From: Alkalinema sp. CACIAM 70d
Lineage (GTDB): Bacteria; Cyanobacteriota; Cyanobacteriia; Leptolyngbyales; Leptolyngbyaceae
Assembly (NCBI GenBank): GCA_002148405.1
Contig: MUGG01000118.1
Coordinates: 1-64,000, forward strand
Direction of reading: 5' to 3'
Length of the DNA stretch: 64,000 bases
Made by a program: the position numbers and the translations under genes. This document shows, piece by piece, positions 25,869-35,494 of the stretch (the first letter of the stretch is position 1; each line of letters begins with the position of its first letter). The notes below the pieces were generated by a model. It saw only the letters and a program-made list of their open reading frames with translations. It was not told the origin of the DNA and did not search any database.

Positions 25869-26032
25869 GGCTTTAACTGATGTTGTGAACAAATGGTTAA
25901 CGGTGCTAGTGGTCAACATTGCAATGGCGCAACGTGACTGACTGTGGATTAGGTGAATGGCGGAGGGGAACTCTCAAATTGATCGTGTCCCCTTCGCAAA
26001 GTCAAGGAGAACCTGTTACTGGCCCCAATGGG

Positions 26033-27040
26033 TTATTTGCTCCACTGGACGATCGCGGCTCCCCAAGTCAAACCAGCCCCAAAACCGGACATTGCGATTT
26101 TGTCTCCGGGCTGAATTCTGCCATCCCGTACCGCTTCATCCAAGGCTAGGGGAATGGACGCGGCGGAGGTATTGCCATACTTGGCCAAATTGCTAATGAC
26201 TTTTTCGCGGGGAATGGACAGCCGATCGGCCACAGCATCCAAAATCCGCTGGTTAGCTTGGTGCATTACCACCCAATCAATATCTGCTGTAGCCAGTCCA
26301 GCATGGAAGCAGGTTTTTTCCATGACTTCCGGTACTTTGCGAACAGCAAACTTATAAACTTCCTGCCCATTCATGGTGATGGGTCGATAGCCCCCTTGGG
26401 CGATCGTCACCTCTGGGGTCAGATTTTTGGCTTCCCCTTGGTAGGCCAAATTTAAGCAGGCATTTTGGCTGCCATCACTGTGCAATTCAAAGCCCAGTAA
26501 GCGATCGACGGTGTCTGCTTGAAGGACGATTGCCCCGGCTCCATCGCCAAACAGGACACAGGTGCGGCGATCGCTCCAGTCCACCCAGCGCGATAAGATA
26601 TCTGCCCCAATCAGCACCACATTGCGATAAGCACCCGTCCGAATGAACTGTGCCGCCGTGACTAAACCAAAAACAAATCCCGAACAAGCTGCCGTCAAAT
26701 CGAAGGAGACGGCACGGGTTGCCCCCAACCGTGCTTGAATCACCGAGGCAGTGCCAAATAGGTCGTCGGGCGTTGAAGTGGCCAAGAGAATCAGATCCAC
26801 CTCTTCCGGAGCGACCCCAGCCATGGCCAATGCTTTGGTGGCCGCTTCAGCCCCCAGTTGAGCGAGGGAATAATCAGGATCCGCTAGACAGCGCTGGCGA
26901 ATACCTGTGCGAGTGGCAATCCATTCGTCGGAAGTCTCAACGACCTGACTTAAGCCATCGTTGTCCAAAGATGCTGCGGGGGATGCAGAACCACAGCCAG
27001 TAATTGCAAGTCCAACCCGTTCCAATGTTGTTGTCTCCAT
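26033..27040 (-). CDS. fabH: 3-oxoacyl-ACP synthase III
   Basis: Starts fatty acid synthesis by condensing acetyl-CoA with malonyl-ACP. The Cys-His-Asn triad is visible: C119 in TAACSGFVFGL, His in VMHQANQRI and Asn in YGNTSAASIPLAL. The C-terminal GFGAGLTWGAAIVQW is typical. The 335-residue length is normal. It follows plsX by 51 bases in the standard plsX-fabH-fabD order. Confidence 0.97.
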   Translation of the reverse strand: METTTLERVGLAITGCGSASPAASLDNDGLSQVVETSDEWIATRTGIRQRCLADPDYSLAQLGAEAATKALAMAGVAPEEVDLILLATSTPDDLFGTASVIQARLGATRAVSFDLTAACSGFVFGLVTAAQFIRTGAYRNVVLIGADILSRWVDWSDRRTCVLFGDGAGAIVLQADTVDRLLGFELHSDGSQNACLNLAYQGEAKNLTPEVTIAQGGYRPITMNGQEVYKFAVRKVPEVMEKTCFHAGLATADIDWVVMHQANQRILDAVADRLSIPREKVISNLAKYGNTSAASIPLALDEAVRDGRIQPGDKIAMSGFGAGLTWGAAIVQWSK

Positions 27041-27091
27041 GCTGACGGGATATGTGCTGATGGGAGAATCAGTTGTGCCCTAGGAGATGCC

Positions 27092-28129
27092 CTAGGAATT
27101 TTCAGCGATCGCGGGCACAACGGTTTCTTCGTAGCTGGAACGAATGCGCTCCAAAACCTGATTCTCCACCGCTTCTTTGGCAAGGCGAATGGCACTACAA
27201 ACCGTACCTGCTTTGGAACTGCCATGGCCAATAATGCAAATGCCAGCCACCCCTAGCAACAAAGCACCGCCATGCTCGGCGTGGTCGATGCGCTGCTTAA
27301 TGCGTCGGAGGTTATGGCGAAGAACGGCGGTTCCCAGCTTACCACGCTTGCCGCGAGGCAATTCTTCCTTGAGGATTTGCAGAAGAATGTCGCCTACCGC
27401 TTCAGCAAACTTCAGGAGAACATTGCCCACGAAGCCATCGCAAACCACAACATCAAACTGCCCGGAGAGCACATCCCGGCCCTCGGCATTGCCAATAAAA
27501 GGAATGTGGGGGTTGTCTCGCAGGAGTTGATTGGCCGCCAAAGCCACTTCGTTACCCTTAGAATCCTCTTCACCAATGTTGAGCAGTCCTACCCGAGGCT
27601 CGGGGTTACCCATCACATACTGGGCATACACCGTCCCCATGAGCGCAAATTGCTCTAGATACTTCGGGCGACAGTCCACGTTTGCGCCCACGTCTAGAAC
27701 AATCACAGGTTTATTCGGAATCATGGTCGGGAATACAGCCCCGATCGCCGGTCGATCGATTCCCGGCAGACGACCCAAGCGCAGCAACGCCGCCGCCATT
27801 GCCGCCCCGGAATGGCCAGCGGAAAAGACCGCATCCGCCTGCCCCGATTTGACCAAATTCATGGAAACATTGATCGAAGCCTTGGGTTTTCGCCGCAGGG
27901 CACGACCCGGTTCCTCCGACATCTCGACCACCCCTTCAGCAGGCACGATCTCTGGTTTCCGACTATAGGTGTGGTTCGCCAAACATGCTTCGAGTTCCTG
28001 GGGATCGCCCACCAGTAAAACATCGACATCCCAAGCTTCCTGGGCTTTCAAAGCGCCCGCGACGATTTCCGCCGGAGCATGATCACCACCCATCGCGTCA
28101 ATTGCGATTCGTACCCGCGTTGATCCCAT
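27092..28129 (-). CDS. plsX: Phosphate acyltransferase
   Basis: Makes acyl-phosphate from acyl-ACP for phospholipid synthesis. RIAIDAMGGDHAPAEIVAGAL, GHSGAAMAAALLRLGR, VLDVGANVDC, GLLNIGEE and VVCDGFVGNVLLKFAE are diagnostic. It is the first gene of the lipid cluster. A 12-bp tandem duplication (AGGTTATCAACT/AGGTTGTCAACC, 28201-28224) lies in its upstream region. The protein is 345 residues, typical for the family. Confidence 0.96.
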   Translation of the reverse strand: MGSTRVRIAIDAMGGDHAPAEIVAGALKAQEAWDVDVLLVGDPQELEACLANHTYSRKPEIVPAEGVVEMSEEPGRALRRKPKASINVSMNLVKSGQADAVFSAGHSGAAMAAALLRLGRLPGIDRPAIGAVFPTMIPNKPVIVLDVGANVDCRPKYLEQFALMGTVYAQYVMGNPEPRVGLLNIGEEDSKGNEVALAANQLLRDNPHIPFIGNAEGRDVLSGQFDVVVCDGFVGNVLLKFAEAVGDILLQILKEELPRGKRGKLGTAVLRHNLRRIKQRIDHAEHGGALLLGVAGICIIGHGSSKAGTVCSAIRLAKEAVENQVLERIRSSYEETVVPAIAENS

Positions 28130-28200
28130 TGGTGAATAGTGATAAAAACCTAAAGAATTTTACCAGAAGGACTTCCCAACATATAGGGCACAAATCGAGT

Positions 28201-28224
28201 AGGTTATCAACTAGGTTGTCAACC
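28201..28224. repeat. 12-bp tandem duplication upstream of plsX
   Basis: AGGTTATCAACT (28201-28212) and AGGTTGTCAACC (28213-28224) are adjacent and differ at two positions, in the 172-base divergent gap between plsX and the DUF2079 gene. Confidence 0.75.
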
Positions 28225-28301
28225 CAGTAGGTCACGAACTCAGGATTTGGCCGGGATATTCAGAAGCTTTCTGAGTGAAGCATCAATAGCATAGGGGATT
28301 C

Positions 28302-29720
28302 ATGGGGTCTAAGACTATTACTCTTCCAAAAAAACTCATTCTTCTGACGGTTGTCAGCACGATCGGTCTTTTTTGTTGCAGCAGTTTGCGCCATTCTCTG
28401 TTCTGGTCGGGGGCATTTGATCTGGGATATTTTGACCAAGCAGCCTATTTAATTAGCCAGGGTCAGCCGCCGATCGTGTCTTTTTGGGGCTACCACTTCC
28501 TGGGAGGCCATGGCGACTGGATCCTCTACCCGATCGGGCTGCTCTATCGCATCGTTCCGACCGTCTATTGGCTGTTTGCGATCCAAGCCCTATCGCTGTC
28601 CCTCGGACACCTCACTACTTGGCTGGTTGCGCAGCAAGTGGGATTAAATGTGGCTAAATCCTGGGCGATCGTGCTGGCCTACGGGCTTTATCCCCTAGTA
28701 TTCAATCTGAATCTCTTCGACTTCCATCCTGAAGTGATTGCCTTGCCATTAATTTTGCTGGCAGTGTGGGCTGCCCGAGCCGATCGCCTTTGGCTGTTTG
28801 CAGGATGCCTGGTGGTGATTTTAGGCTGCCGGGATGCCCTAGCCATTACCGTTGCAGCCATGGGCGTTTGGCTCTGGTTTTTTGAAAAACGGCAGCGGGC
28901 AGGGGCGATCGCGATCGCCTGGGGAATAGGTTGGTTTATTTTTGTCACGCAAATTTTGATTCCCCATTTCCGCCCGGATGGCGTGGAAGCGGTGAGACGC
29001 TATGCTTTTTTGGGGGATTCCCTGCCAGAAGTGATGGCCAATCTGTTTCTACAACCCGGTTTAGTGTTGGGTCGCGTTTTTTCTGGTGAAACGATCGGTT
29101 ACTTAGCCCTGCTGCTCCTACCCCTATTCTGGGCACTAACCCCCAGATTCCTCGCGCCGACGATCGTGGGACTTCCCAACCTCATTATTAATATTCTCTC
29201 AAGTTCTCCGGCGCAGCGGGATCTCGTTCATCAATATTCTTTGCCCATCTTGCCCTTTTTGTTACTGGCGGGAATAGCTTGCCTCGCTGCAGATCGTCCA
29301 ATTTTATTGCGAAAACCTCGCTGGATTATTGCTTGGTCGCTTTTTGGCTTCCTGTGTTTGGCGAAATATAGCTACTTTGGTTGGAAATTCCTCGATCGTT
29401 TGGATACCTCAGCCGCAGTGCAAGCTGCCATGGCTCAAATTCTGCCCCAGGCATCAGTACTGACCACCCATGATATCGTTCCCCACCTAACCCATCGGGC
29501 TCAAATCGACTTTACTAAGGGCGATCGGACTTTACAGATAGATCGTTTTGATGCAGTGCTCTTGAATCTGAAACATCCTGGTTTTGGTAGCGATCGAGCC
29601 TATGCCCAATTTGTTCTCCAACAAGCCCAAAAGAATGGCTCTTTCCAGCTCCGCTCTATTCAAAACGATACTCAAGACGATGTTTATCTCTTTATCCGTA
29701 ATTTTCCGGATCAACCATAA
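28302..29720 (+). CDS. DUF2079 membrane protein
   Basis: Polytopic membrane protein of 472 residues, related in layout to GT-C glycosyltransferases. The conserved start SGAFDLGYFDQAAYL and FWGYHFLGGHGDW are the DUF2079 signature. About ten hydrophobic helices follow up to residue 355. A soluble C-terminal part (about 370-470) includes the LTTHDIVPHLTHR segment. Substrate and role are not known; family members are thought to act on the cell envelope. It is divergent from plsX. Confidence 0.85.
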   Translation: MGSKTITLPKKLILLTVVSTIGLFCCSSLRHSLFWSGAFDLGYFDQAAYLISQGQPPIVSFWGYHFLGGHGDWILYPIGLLYRIVPTVYWLFAIQALSLSLGHLTTWLVAQQVGLNVAKSWAIVLAYGLYPLVFNLNLFDFHPEVIALPLILLAVWAARADRLWLFAGCLVVILGCRDALAITVAAMGVWLWFFEKRQRAGAIAIAWGIGWFIFVTQILIPHFRPDGVEAVRRYAFLGDSLPEVMANLFLQPGLVLGRVFSGETIGYLALLLLPLFWALTPRFLAPTIVGLPNLIINILSSSPAQRDLVHQYSLPILPFLLLAGIACLAADRPILLRKPRWIIAWSLFGFLCLAKYSYFGWKFLDRLDTSAAVQAAMAQILPQASVLTTHDIVPHLTHRAQIDFTKGDRTLQIDRFDAVLLNLKHPGFGSDRAYAQFVLQQAQKNGSFQLRSIQNDTQDDVYLFIRNFPDQP

Positions 29721-30146
29721 TCTTGATGTGTTTAAAGTTACTATCAATTTCGAGCAATTACGGACATGATGTGGAACCCGCCTGAAGGATGTGCGAACCT
29801 CTCTAGCGTTGATATGAAGCTTTCGCAAAGAACCTTGGCCCTACGGTTGTCAGGCTCAGGTCAATTAGTGTTTACTCTGATAGTGAGAAAAATACCACTT
29901 GAATAGGTGATTGATCTTTCCTGGAATTTTGACTAACTGCAAATCCCCTCTTGGGATGGAGGTTTGTTCTTAAGGAGGAGGTCTACAGTTTAAAGGCTGC
30001 ATTTGCCAACTGCTACACCGTCGTCAGGGATGAAGTCTTTAGGGATAAAGTCTCTAGCGTAAAGAACCTGAAAGTTGACACTCGAAAGTTAACGCCTGAA
30101 TGTTGACAATTGTGTTTCACTGCAAATGCATTGGGACGGAGAAGAA
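29721..30146. other. Intergenic region before the FHA gene
   Basis: About 425 bases. It has a 15-bp tandem duplication, AGGGATGAAGTCTTT/AGGGATAAAGTCTCT (30026-30055), and a strong ribosome-site-like TAAGGAGGAGG (29971-29981) with no start codon at a useful distance. A small ATCCC-CTCTT-GGGAT hairpin lies near 29943. No gene is supported. Confidence 0.6.
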
Positions 30147-30662
30147 ATGTTAAATCTAGAGTCCTCGCAGGAGGGGTACGTGCCAGAAGCTCAGTCGCTT
30201 CCAGCTTCAATTCTTAAAGTACCGAACCTCTTAAACGAAGAGATTTCCACTTTAGAGAAATCTGCCACCTATATTGGAGAAGAAGGCGATCTCGATCAGC
30301 CGCTAGCTTCTGAACTTCGCTACTCCTATTACATCCAAGCGACTCGAATTGAGCATCGTGCCTTCCTGACTACCAATCTGCCCACGATGGGAGAAACTCA
30401 GGTGACGGATGTTGGTTCCACCTGGCTTATTGGTCGCAGTCGCAATTGCGCGATCGTGGTGCCCGATCGATCCATTTCCCGCTGTCATGCCGTTATCAGC
30501 CATGATCCTCAGTATGGGTTCTATGTTATGGATGTGGGCAGTAGTAATGGTACATTCCTCAATCAACAGCGTTTGGCTGTGCTGAAGCGATACCCCATCA
30601 AAGATGGCGATATTGTGACGCTGTGTCATCTGCGAACTGAGTTTTTTATGAACCCTCGCTAG
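30147..30662 (+). CDS. FHA domain protein
   Basis: Protein of 171 residues whose C-terminal half is a forkhead-associated domain, which binds phosphothreonine. The key motifs are LIGRSRNCAIVV (GR loop), SISRCHAVI (S-x-x-H) and DVGSSNGTFLN (SNGT). The N-terminal 80 residues are acidic and probably disordered. GGAG is five bases before the ATG at 30147; an ATG at 30126 would add seven residues. No Ser/Thr kinase is adjacent. It likely reads phosphorylation from a kinase elsewhere. Confidence 0.88.
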   Translation: MLNLESSQEGYVPEAQSLPASILKVPNLLNEEISTLEKSATYIGEEGDLDQPLASELRYSYYIQATRIEHRAFLTTNLPTMGETQVTDVGSTWLIGRSRNCAIVVPDRSISRCHAVISHDPQYGFYVMDVGSSNGTFLNQQRLAVLKRYPIKDGDIVTLCHLRTEFFMNPR

Positions 30663-31035
30663 GACTGTTGTTAATTTCCCGCTGTTAATTTCCCGTGAGG
30701 GCTTCCTATTCTATAGAATTTTTATTCGACAGAATTTCTATTCAACAGAATTCCAATTTGACAAGATACGAGGCTACTAAGTGTTCGCTCGTCATATTGG
30801 CAGAATTAAACATTCATTATGCTGAACTCATTCTCCTGAGACCTATCTTGAGACATGGTTGGCCAGGTCAAGTAAGAGCATCGAGAAGCAATGTCCTGAT
30901 ACCTGTAGCTAGTGTCCTGAGACTGAATTCTGGGACTTAATCCTGAGAATTCGTACCCCGATGATTGGTACCCCGATGTTCAGTGTCCCGCTCTACTGGT
31001 TAAGTTAACCCTGGTTAACTTAACCCTGAATCAGG
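30663..31035. other. Repeat-rich convergent gap
   Basis: About 370 bases between the FHA gene and rnr. It holds TGTTAATTTCCCGC/TGTTAATTTCCCGT (30669-30696) starting six bases after the FHA stop. A run of related words of the type TATTC-ACAGAATTT follows (30711-30763), then TACCCCGATG twice near 30955-30977, and the large hairpin listed separately. No coding frame is convincing. Confidence 0.65.
30998..31025. terminator. Perfect 13-bp inverted repeat at the rnr 3' end
   Basis: GGTTAAGTTAACC (30998-31010) and GGTTAACTTAACC (31013-31025) are exact reverse complements separated by CT. On the minus strand the structure begins 10 bases after the rnr stop. It has no T-run. It could act as a 3'-end RNA structure, or as a DNA site, since each arm is itself nearly palindromic (GTTAAC). 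Confidence 0.55.
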
Positions 31036-33066
31036 CTAACCTGCTGCCATCTGTGTAGCTTCTATTCCAGAAACTTCCTGAAGTTGGATCATATCTTCCC
31101 GAGGATCCGACCTAAGTACTTTAACCTGAAAGCGATCGCCCAGTTCGATCGTGCGGTTCAAGCGCATTGCCAGTTCTAGTCCCAAATCTTCCAGCAGAAC
31201 TAAGCATAGTCCTTCATGCTCGCGTAACCACCGCAGCATGAGGGCAGACCAAATTTCGTGGGTGTTTCGCCGGAGATATTCCAACCCCCAGTAGCGATTG
31301 GTTTGGCGTTCCACCAAAGCGGCTTCTTGGACATTACTGGCAATGCTTAAAACTAAATCCTGCATTTGTTCCGCAGAAAATGGTAGAGATTCGCCTCGCA
31401 GATGGGCCTTGATTTGGAAGTGGGCCAGCAAATCACTGTAGCGCCGGATCGGCGAAGTGACTTGTGTATAGGTGTCCAGTCCTAAACTGGCATGGCGAGA
31501 GGGCGTAACGCTCAATTCACTGCGAGGCATACAACGACGGAGCGCACAGGCTCGAGCAGGCCCTGCTGGAACTTGCAATAATTCCTCGTCAGAAGGTAAT
31601 TCTGGTTGAGGTTGGTTACGGAATAGCAGCGGTAGGTTATGGGCTTGACCATAGCGAGCAGCCACTTCTCCTGCCAAAATCATCATTTCTGCCACGAGTT
31701 GCCGGGAGAAGCGATCGTCCAGTACCTGAATAATAATTTCTTCCCCATCGTTTTCCACTTTGATGGTGGATTCTGGCATGTTGATGCTGATGGCTCCCTG
31801 GGATTGCCGCCAAAGTTGCCGTTGCTTGGCCCACTTGGCTAGGGTTTCCAGTTCCGGTTCTGCTGTTACGCCGAGTTCCAGCATCTCGTCCACATCCGCA
31901 TAGGTGAGGCGATAGGTAATTTTGATGTGGCTCGCGTGAATGTTGAAATCTTGGACTGCACCATTGGCATCTAGCAAAACGCCGAAACTCAGGGCACAAC
32001 ACACGGCCCCTGCGTTTAGACTCATAGGGCCGGTTGCCAGTTCCGTTGGAAACATGGAGATCATGCCCGTGGGTAAGTAAAGGGTTGTGCTCCGACGACG
32101 GGCCTCTAAATCCAACGGATCACCGGGCAGTAACCAACGAGTGGGATCGGCAATGTGGATCCAAACTCGCTCACTGCCATCGGGGAGATACTCCACACTC
32201 AGACCGTCATCAATTTCGCGCGTACTTTCATCGTCGATCGTATAGACCTTCAGGTGGGTCAGATCCAACCGTTCGGAATGCAAGTCTTGCGGCGGGGAAA
32301 GGAGGTACTGATGTGACAACTCTAGAACCTTTGGCGGGAAGTGAGTAGGAATTTGACTATGGCGTAGGAAAAGGTTTTCGTGGGGACTCCATAATCCTAA
32401 TTCAACCAGAAGCCGAAATGCACCTTGCGCTGTTTCAGGACGTTTGAGGGCCGCTAAAACTTCGATCGCGGCACTACGATTGGGGGCTTCATCGCCGAAG
32501 GCTGCAAATTTTTCTAAGGCATCTAATTTGGATCGATCGCTCGGTTGCCAGTCTTCTGTTCTATCTCCGACAATTGCTTGCTGCAACCGCACCAAAAAAC
32601 CTTCCCATTCCTGCTGGCGTTGGTTGGTCAGTTGGATTTGACGCTGGATTTCTGCCACTTGGCTGGCAGGTCTGGGTTCGTAACGATCGCCCTTCTGCTT
32701 GAAATAGAGACGATCTTCCGCTAAGAGAAGATGGGCTGTATAGCAAAATTCTGGCTCAGTGGAGGAGAACAATAACGTAGCTAAGGCTGCTGGATCGGTA
32801 GATTCGCTCTCTTCAACAAGCAGTTCCCACGCGACTTCTAAACTTGAAGGATCTAAGGTAGACCGGACTCGCTGGGAAAATGCAGCAATTTCGGTCGATT
32901 TAAATGTCTGACCGCTCACTGCATATTCAATCTGGCGTGGATGGATGGTCGAAGCTTGACCTCGTTCATCGATCACGACCCAATGTTTTTTACCTTCTGG
33001 GCGATCGATCACCGCAAGCCGCCGTTCTCCGTTCACAACAAATTCAATCAGCGTTCCCTTTTCCAT
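31036..33066 (-). CDS. Ribonuclease II/R family exoribonuclease (RNB domain)
   Basis: 3'-5' exoribonuclease of 676 residues. The RNB catalytic core is clear: TIDDESTREIDDGLSVE with the metal-binding aspartates, VWIHIADPTRWL, LDLEARRRSTTLYLP and PTELATGPMSLNAG, then TSPIRRYSDLLAHFQIKAHL. The N-terminal 60 residues form a small beta domain, and the C-terminus has a short S1-like region. The length fits cyanobacterial/chloroplast RNase II/R. It is transcribed after rpmG and rpsR. It may process rRNA or degrade mRNA. Confidence 0.92.
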   Translation of the reverse strand: MEKGTLIEFVVNGERRLAVIDRPEGKKHWVVIDERGQASTIHPRQIEYAVSGQTFKSTEIAAFSQRVRSTLDPSSLEVAWELLVEESESTDPAALATLLFSSTEPEFCYTAHLLLAEDRLYFKQKGDRYEPRPASQVAEIQRQIQLTNQRQQEWEGFLVRLQQAIVGDRTEDWQPSDRSKLDALEKFAAFGDEAPNRSAAIEVLAALKRPETAQGAFRLLVELGLWSPHENLFLRHSQIPTHFPPKVLELSHQYLLSPPQDLHSERLDLTHLKVYTIDDESTREIDDGLSVEYLPDGSERVWIHIADPTRWLLPGDPLDLEARRRSTTLYLPTGMISMFPTELATGPMSLNAGAVCCALSFGVLLDANGAVQDFNIHASHIKITYRLTYADVDEMLELGVTAEPELETLAKWAKQRQLWRQSQGAISINMPESTIKVENDGEEIIIQVLDDRFSRQLVAEMMILAGEVAARYGQAHNLPLLFRNQPQPELPSDEELLQVPAGPARACALRRCMPRSELSVTPSRHASLGLDTYTQVTSPIRRYSDLLAHFQIKAHLRGESLPFSAEQMQDLVLSIASNVQEAALVERQTNRYWGLEYLRRNTHEIWSALMLRWLREHEGLCLVLLEDLGLELAMRLNRTIELGDRFQVKVLRSDPREDMIQLQEVSGIEATQMAAG

Positions 33067-33303
33067 AGGAGGGCTTCATCCAGGCGAGCATATACGACTT
33101 GAGCAACCGAACCCGAACAGTTTCCGTGATGCGGGTTGGAATGTATGTAACTGATGCGTTGAGCAAGGCAATGCGCTTAAGCAATGCGCTCAGTAAACAA
33201 AGGAGTCCCGGTAGAAGGCATTGACCGAGGCTATAAACAAGATGAGGGATGATGGACTGTTCGATTGCTCCCATCACCCCTCCGATCTATGCCTAAGACT
33301 CGC

Positions 33304-33519
33304 TTAGCCTTCTTGGTTGATGAAGGGTAGCAATGCCAAAATTCTAGCTCGCTTGATGGCAACCGTCAGATCCCGCTGCTGTTTAGCGGTTAATCCTGTG
33401 ATGCGACGAGGCAAAATCTTACCGCGCTCTGTAATAAACTTCCGCAGCAGGTCTACATCTTTGTAATCGATCGGGTCGCCCGGTTTAATGGGAGAAATGC
33501 GACGACGAAAATAAGCCAT
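33304..33519 (-). CDS. rpsR: 30S ribosomal protein S18
   Basis: Small-subunit ribosomal protein of 71 residues. [40 protein letters not shown] and the C-terminal basic segment [14 protein letters not shown] are typical, written here only by the conserved ends: [10 protein letters not shown] and [10 protein letters not shown]. It lies between rpmG and rnr on the minus strand, the usual cyanobacterial arrangement. Confidence 0.97.
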   Translation of the reverse strand: MAYFRRRISPIKPGDPIDYKDVDLLRKFITERGKILPRRITGLTAKQQRDLTVAIKRARILALLPFINQEG

Positions 33520-33703
33520 AGTGTTTCACTCGATGAATTGGACAGAACGGAGATTCTGAGTTTTGTTTGGAGCGATCGCCCCCTCAAAACTTCCAAGGGA
33601 TTTGCCAGGAGAACTGGTGGATCAAATCCAAGCATTCGCTAATTCTGCGAAGCTCTGGTCGTCAAGCCTGTTTCAAAAATGCTTAGGACGACTAATCTCA
33701 CAA

Positions 33704-33898
33704 CTACTTAATTTCGCGGTGAACGGTATGTTTGTTGCAGTGGGGGCAGAACTTCTTGAGTTCTAACCGACTCGTGGTGTTCCGACGATTCTTCATCGTG
33801 GTGTAACGGGACACCCCTGCAGAACGCTTATCTGGATTGGTACGGCACTCCGTACACTCCAGCGTAATGATGATTCTTACGCCTTTGTTTTTAGCCAT
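33704..33898 (-). CDS. rpmG: 50S ribosomal protein L33
   Basis: Large-subunit ribosomal protein of 64 residues. The start [17 protein letters not shown], the zinc-type cysteine pair in ECTECR and the second pair in [15 protein letters not shown] are conserved, so this is the Cys-containing C+ form. It is the first gene of rpmG-rpsR-rnr. Confidence 0.97.
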   Translation of the reverse strand: MAKNKGVRIIITLECTECRTNPDKRSAGVSRYTTMKNRRNTTSRLELKKFCPHCNKHTVHREIK

Positions 33899-34080
33899 GA
33901 TTCACAACCTAAGGGCTGGTATTTATTCAGACACAAATAACCATTATTTCACAGGAAGGTCGAGTTTGAAAGTATTCTGAAAGGGGTTTTGCCAGTTTTT
34001 TAGAGGGGATCTCTTCTATTAGTTACCAATTTGTAGGGAGAGGTTTGTCTGTAATACCTGACTGGATAGGAGAAACCGCC

Positions 34081-34158
34081 ATGGCTCAATTGTGGTTGAT
34101 CTTCTTGTTATTAAAAATTGTGGGTCTATGTTGGCAGTTGAAACGGCTGAGTCTTTAA
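34081..34158 (+). CDS. Possible 25-residue hydrophobic peptide overlapping moeA
   Basis: ATG at 34081 opens a 25-codon frame ending in TAA at 34156-34158. It is preceded by AGGAGA (34068-34073) seven bases upstream, one of the best ribosome sites in the window. The peptide starts MAQLWLIFLLLKIVGL and ends in basic residues (QLKRLSL), like a tiny single-helix membrane protein. It overlaps the moeA start (34128) in another frame, and moeA itself has no visible ribosome site. It may be a translationally coupled leader or a real small protein. I do not recognise a family. Confidence 0.35.
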   Translation: MAQLWLIFLLLKIVGLCWQLKRLSL

Positions 34159-35366
34159 TTTTTCAAGCAGTCCAAACTCCGGATGCTGCGATCGAGCTCG
34201 AATTTGTGCCGTTGCTAGAGGCCGTCGATCGTATTCTGGCAGCCCCAGTGAGCAGTGAATTGGATTTTCCCCATTGGGATAATTCTGCGATGGATGGTTA
34301 TGCAGTGCGCTATGACGATGTGGCAACAGTGCAGGCCGATCGTGCGGTTGTTCTAGAGGTGGTTGAAGCAATTCCTGCGGGGGTAGCCCCCCAGAAGACG
34401 CTTCAGCCTGGACAAGCCGCCCGCATTTTTACCGGAGCGATGCTGCCCTTGGGAGCCGATACGATCGTCATGCAGGAAAATACTCAGCGCCAAGGCGATC
34501 GGGTCACAATCTTGATTGCCCCGCGTCAACCGGGGGAATTTGTCCGGCGGCGGGGCGGTTTTTACCAAGCGGGACAACCGTTGTTAATGGCGGGAATTCG
34601 GCTAGGAGCCGCAGAAATTGCGGTGCTTGCAGCCGTGCAATGTACCCAGGTGCCGGTTTATCGTCGTCCCAAGGTGGCGATTCTCTCCACTGGCGATGAA
34701 CTGGTGACGCCGGAGCAGCCGTTGCAGCCGGGACAGATTGTGGATTCCAATCACTACGCTTTAGCTACGTTGGTGCAACAATCAGGAGCAGAGGTGTTGC
34801 GGTTAGGCATTGTGCCTGATGATCCCACTGCGTTGCAATTGGCCATGGAAGCCGCGATCGCCCAAGCAGATGTTGTGATTTCTTCTGGAGGGGTCTCGGT
34901 AGGCGATTATGACTATGTGGACAGGATTCTAGAGGAACTGGGGGCTACGATTCAAATTCGCTCGATCGCGGTTAAACCCGGCAAACCCCTCACCTTTGCG
35001 ACCCTGCCTGATAAGCTGTATTTCGGTCTTCCGGGCAATCCTGTATCCGCTCTGGTCACATTTCTGCGCTTTGTCCAACCGGCTTTGAAACGACGATCGG
35101 GGCTGGCAACGGGCTGGCAACCGAACTTCATCACGGCCAAAACGGATTGTGATCTCAAGTCCGATGGCAAGCGTGAGTCCTACCTTTGGGGCAAGGTCAC
35201 GTTCCAAGCCGGTGAGCTTTGCTTTTCGCCCGCTGCGGGAGGCCATAATTCGGGTAACTTGATTAACCTAGCAGGCTGCAACGGCCTCGCCAGGATCCCC
35301 ATCGGCACAACGGCGATCGCCGTAGGAAGTGACACATCGGTGTTGTTGATGCAGGGGATTGTTTAG
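34128..35366 (+). CDS. moeA: Molybdopterin molybdenumtransferase
   Basis: Inserts molybdate into molybdopterin-AMP, the last step of molybdenum cofactor synthesis. LDFPHWDNSAMDGYAVR, PGQAARIFTGAMLPLGADTIVMQE, STGDELV, SSGGVSVGDYDYV and FGLPGNPVSALVTF are all present in the family order. The start is set at MLAVETAESLIF (34128, 413 residues), where homologues begin; a GTG at 34092 would add 12 residues of different character. Translation may depend on the short ORF that overlaps its start. Confidence 0.94.
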   Translation: MLAVETAESLIFQAVQTPDAAIELEFVPLLEAVDRILAAPVSSELDFPHWDNSAMDGYAVRYDDVATVQADRAVVLEVVEAIPAGVAPQKTLQPGQAARIFTGAMLPLGADTIVMQENTQRQGDRVTILIAPRQPGEFVRRRGGFYQAGQPLLMAGIRLGAAEIAVLAAVQCTQVPVYRRPKVAILSTGDELVTPEQPLQPGQIVDSNHYALATLVQQSGAEVLRLGIVPDDPTALQLAMEAAIAQADVVISSGGVSVGDYDYVDRILEELGATIQIRSIAVKPGKPLTFATLPDKLYFGLPGNPVSALVTFLRFVQPALKRRSGLATGWQPNFITAKTDCDLKSDGKRESYLWGKVTFQAGELCFSPAAGGHNSGNLINLAGCNGLARIPIGTTAIAVGSDTSVLLMQGIV

Positions 35367-35417
35367 ATGCCCCAGTTCGCGGGGGGTGAAACCACTCCTT
35401 GAACCCAGGAAACCCAC

Positions 35418-35442
35418 AAAAAAGGCACCCTGTAGGGTGCCT
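35418..35442 (-). terminator. Rho-independent terminator of ftsZ
   Basis: AGGCACCC and GGGTGCCT form a perfect 8-bp stem with a TGTA loop (35423-35442). On the minus strand six T follow directly. It lies 52 bases after the ftsZ stop. The same hairpin may also stop moeA readthrough. Confidence 0.9.
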
Positions 35443-35494
35443 GAAACCAGAACAGAAAACTTTGAATGAGTAATCGCGTTGAATTGCGTTGCAG

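Noticed and set aside
29971..29981. Strong ribosome-site-like TAAGGAGGAGG
   Set aside because: No ATG, GTG or TTG at a usable distance follows, so it does not support a gene.
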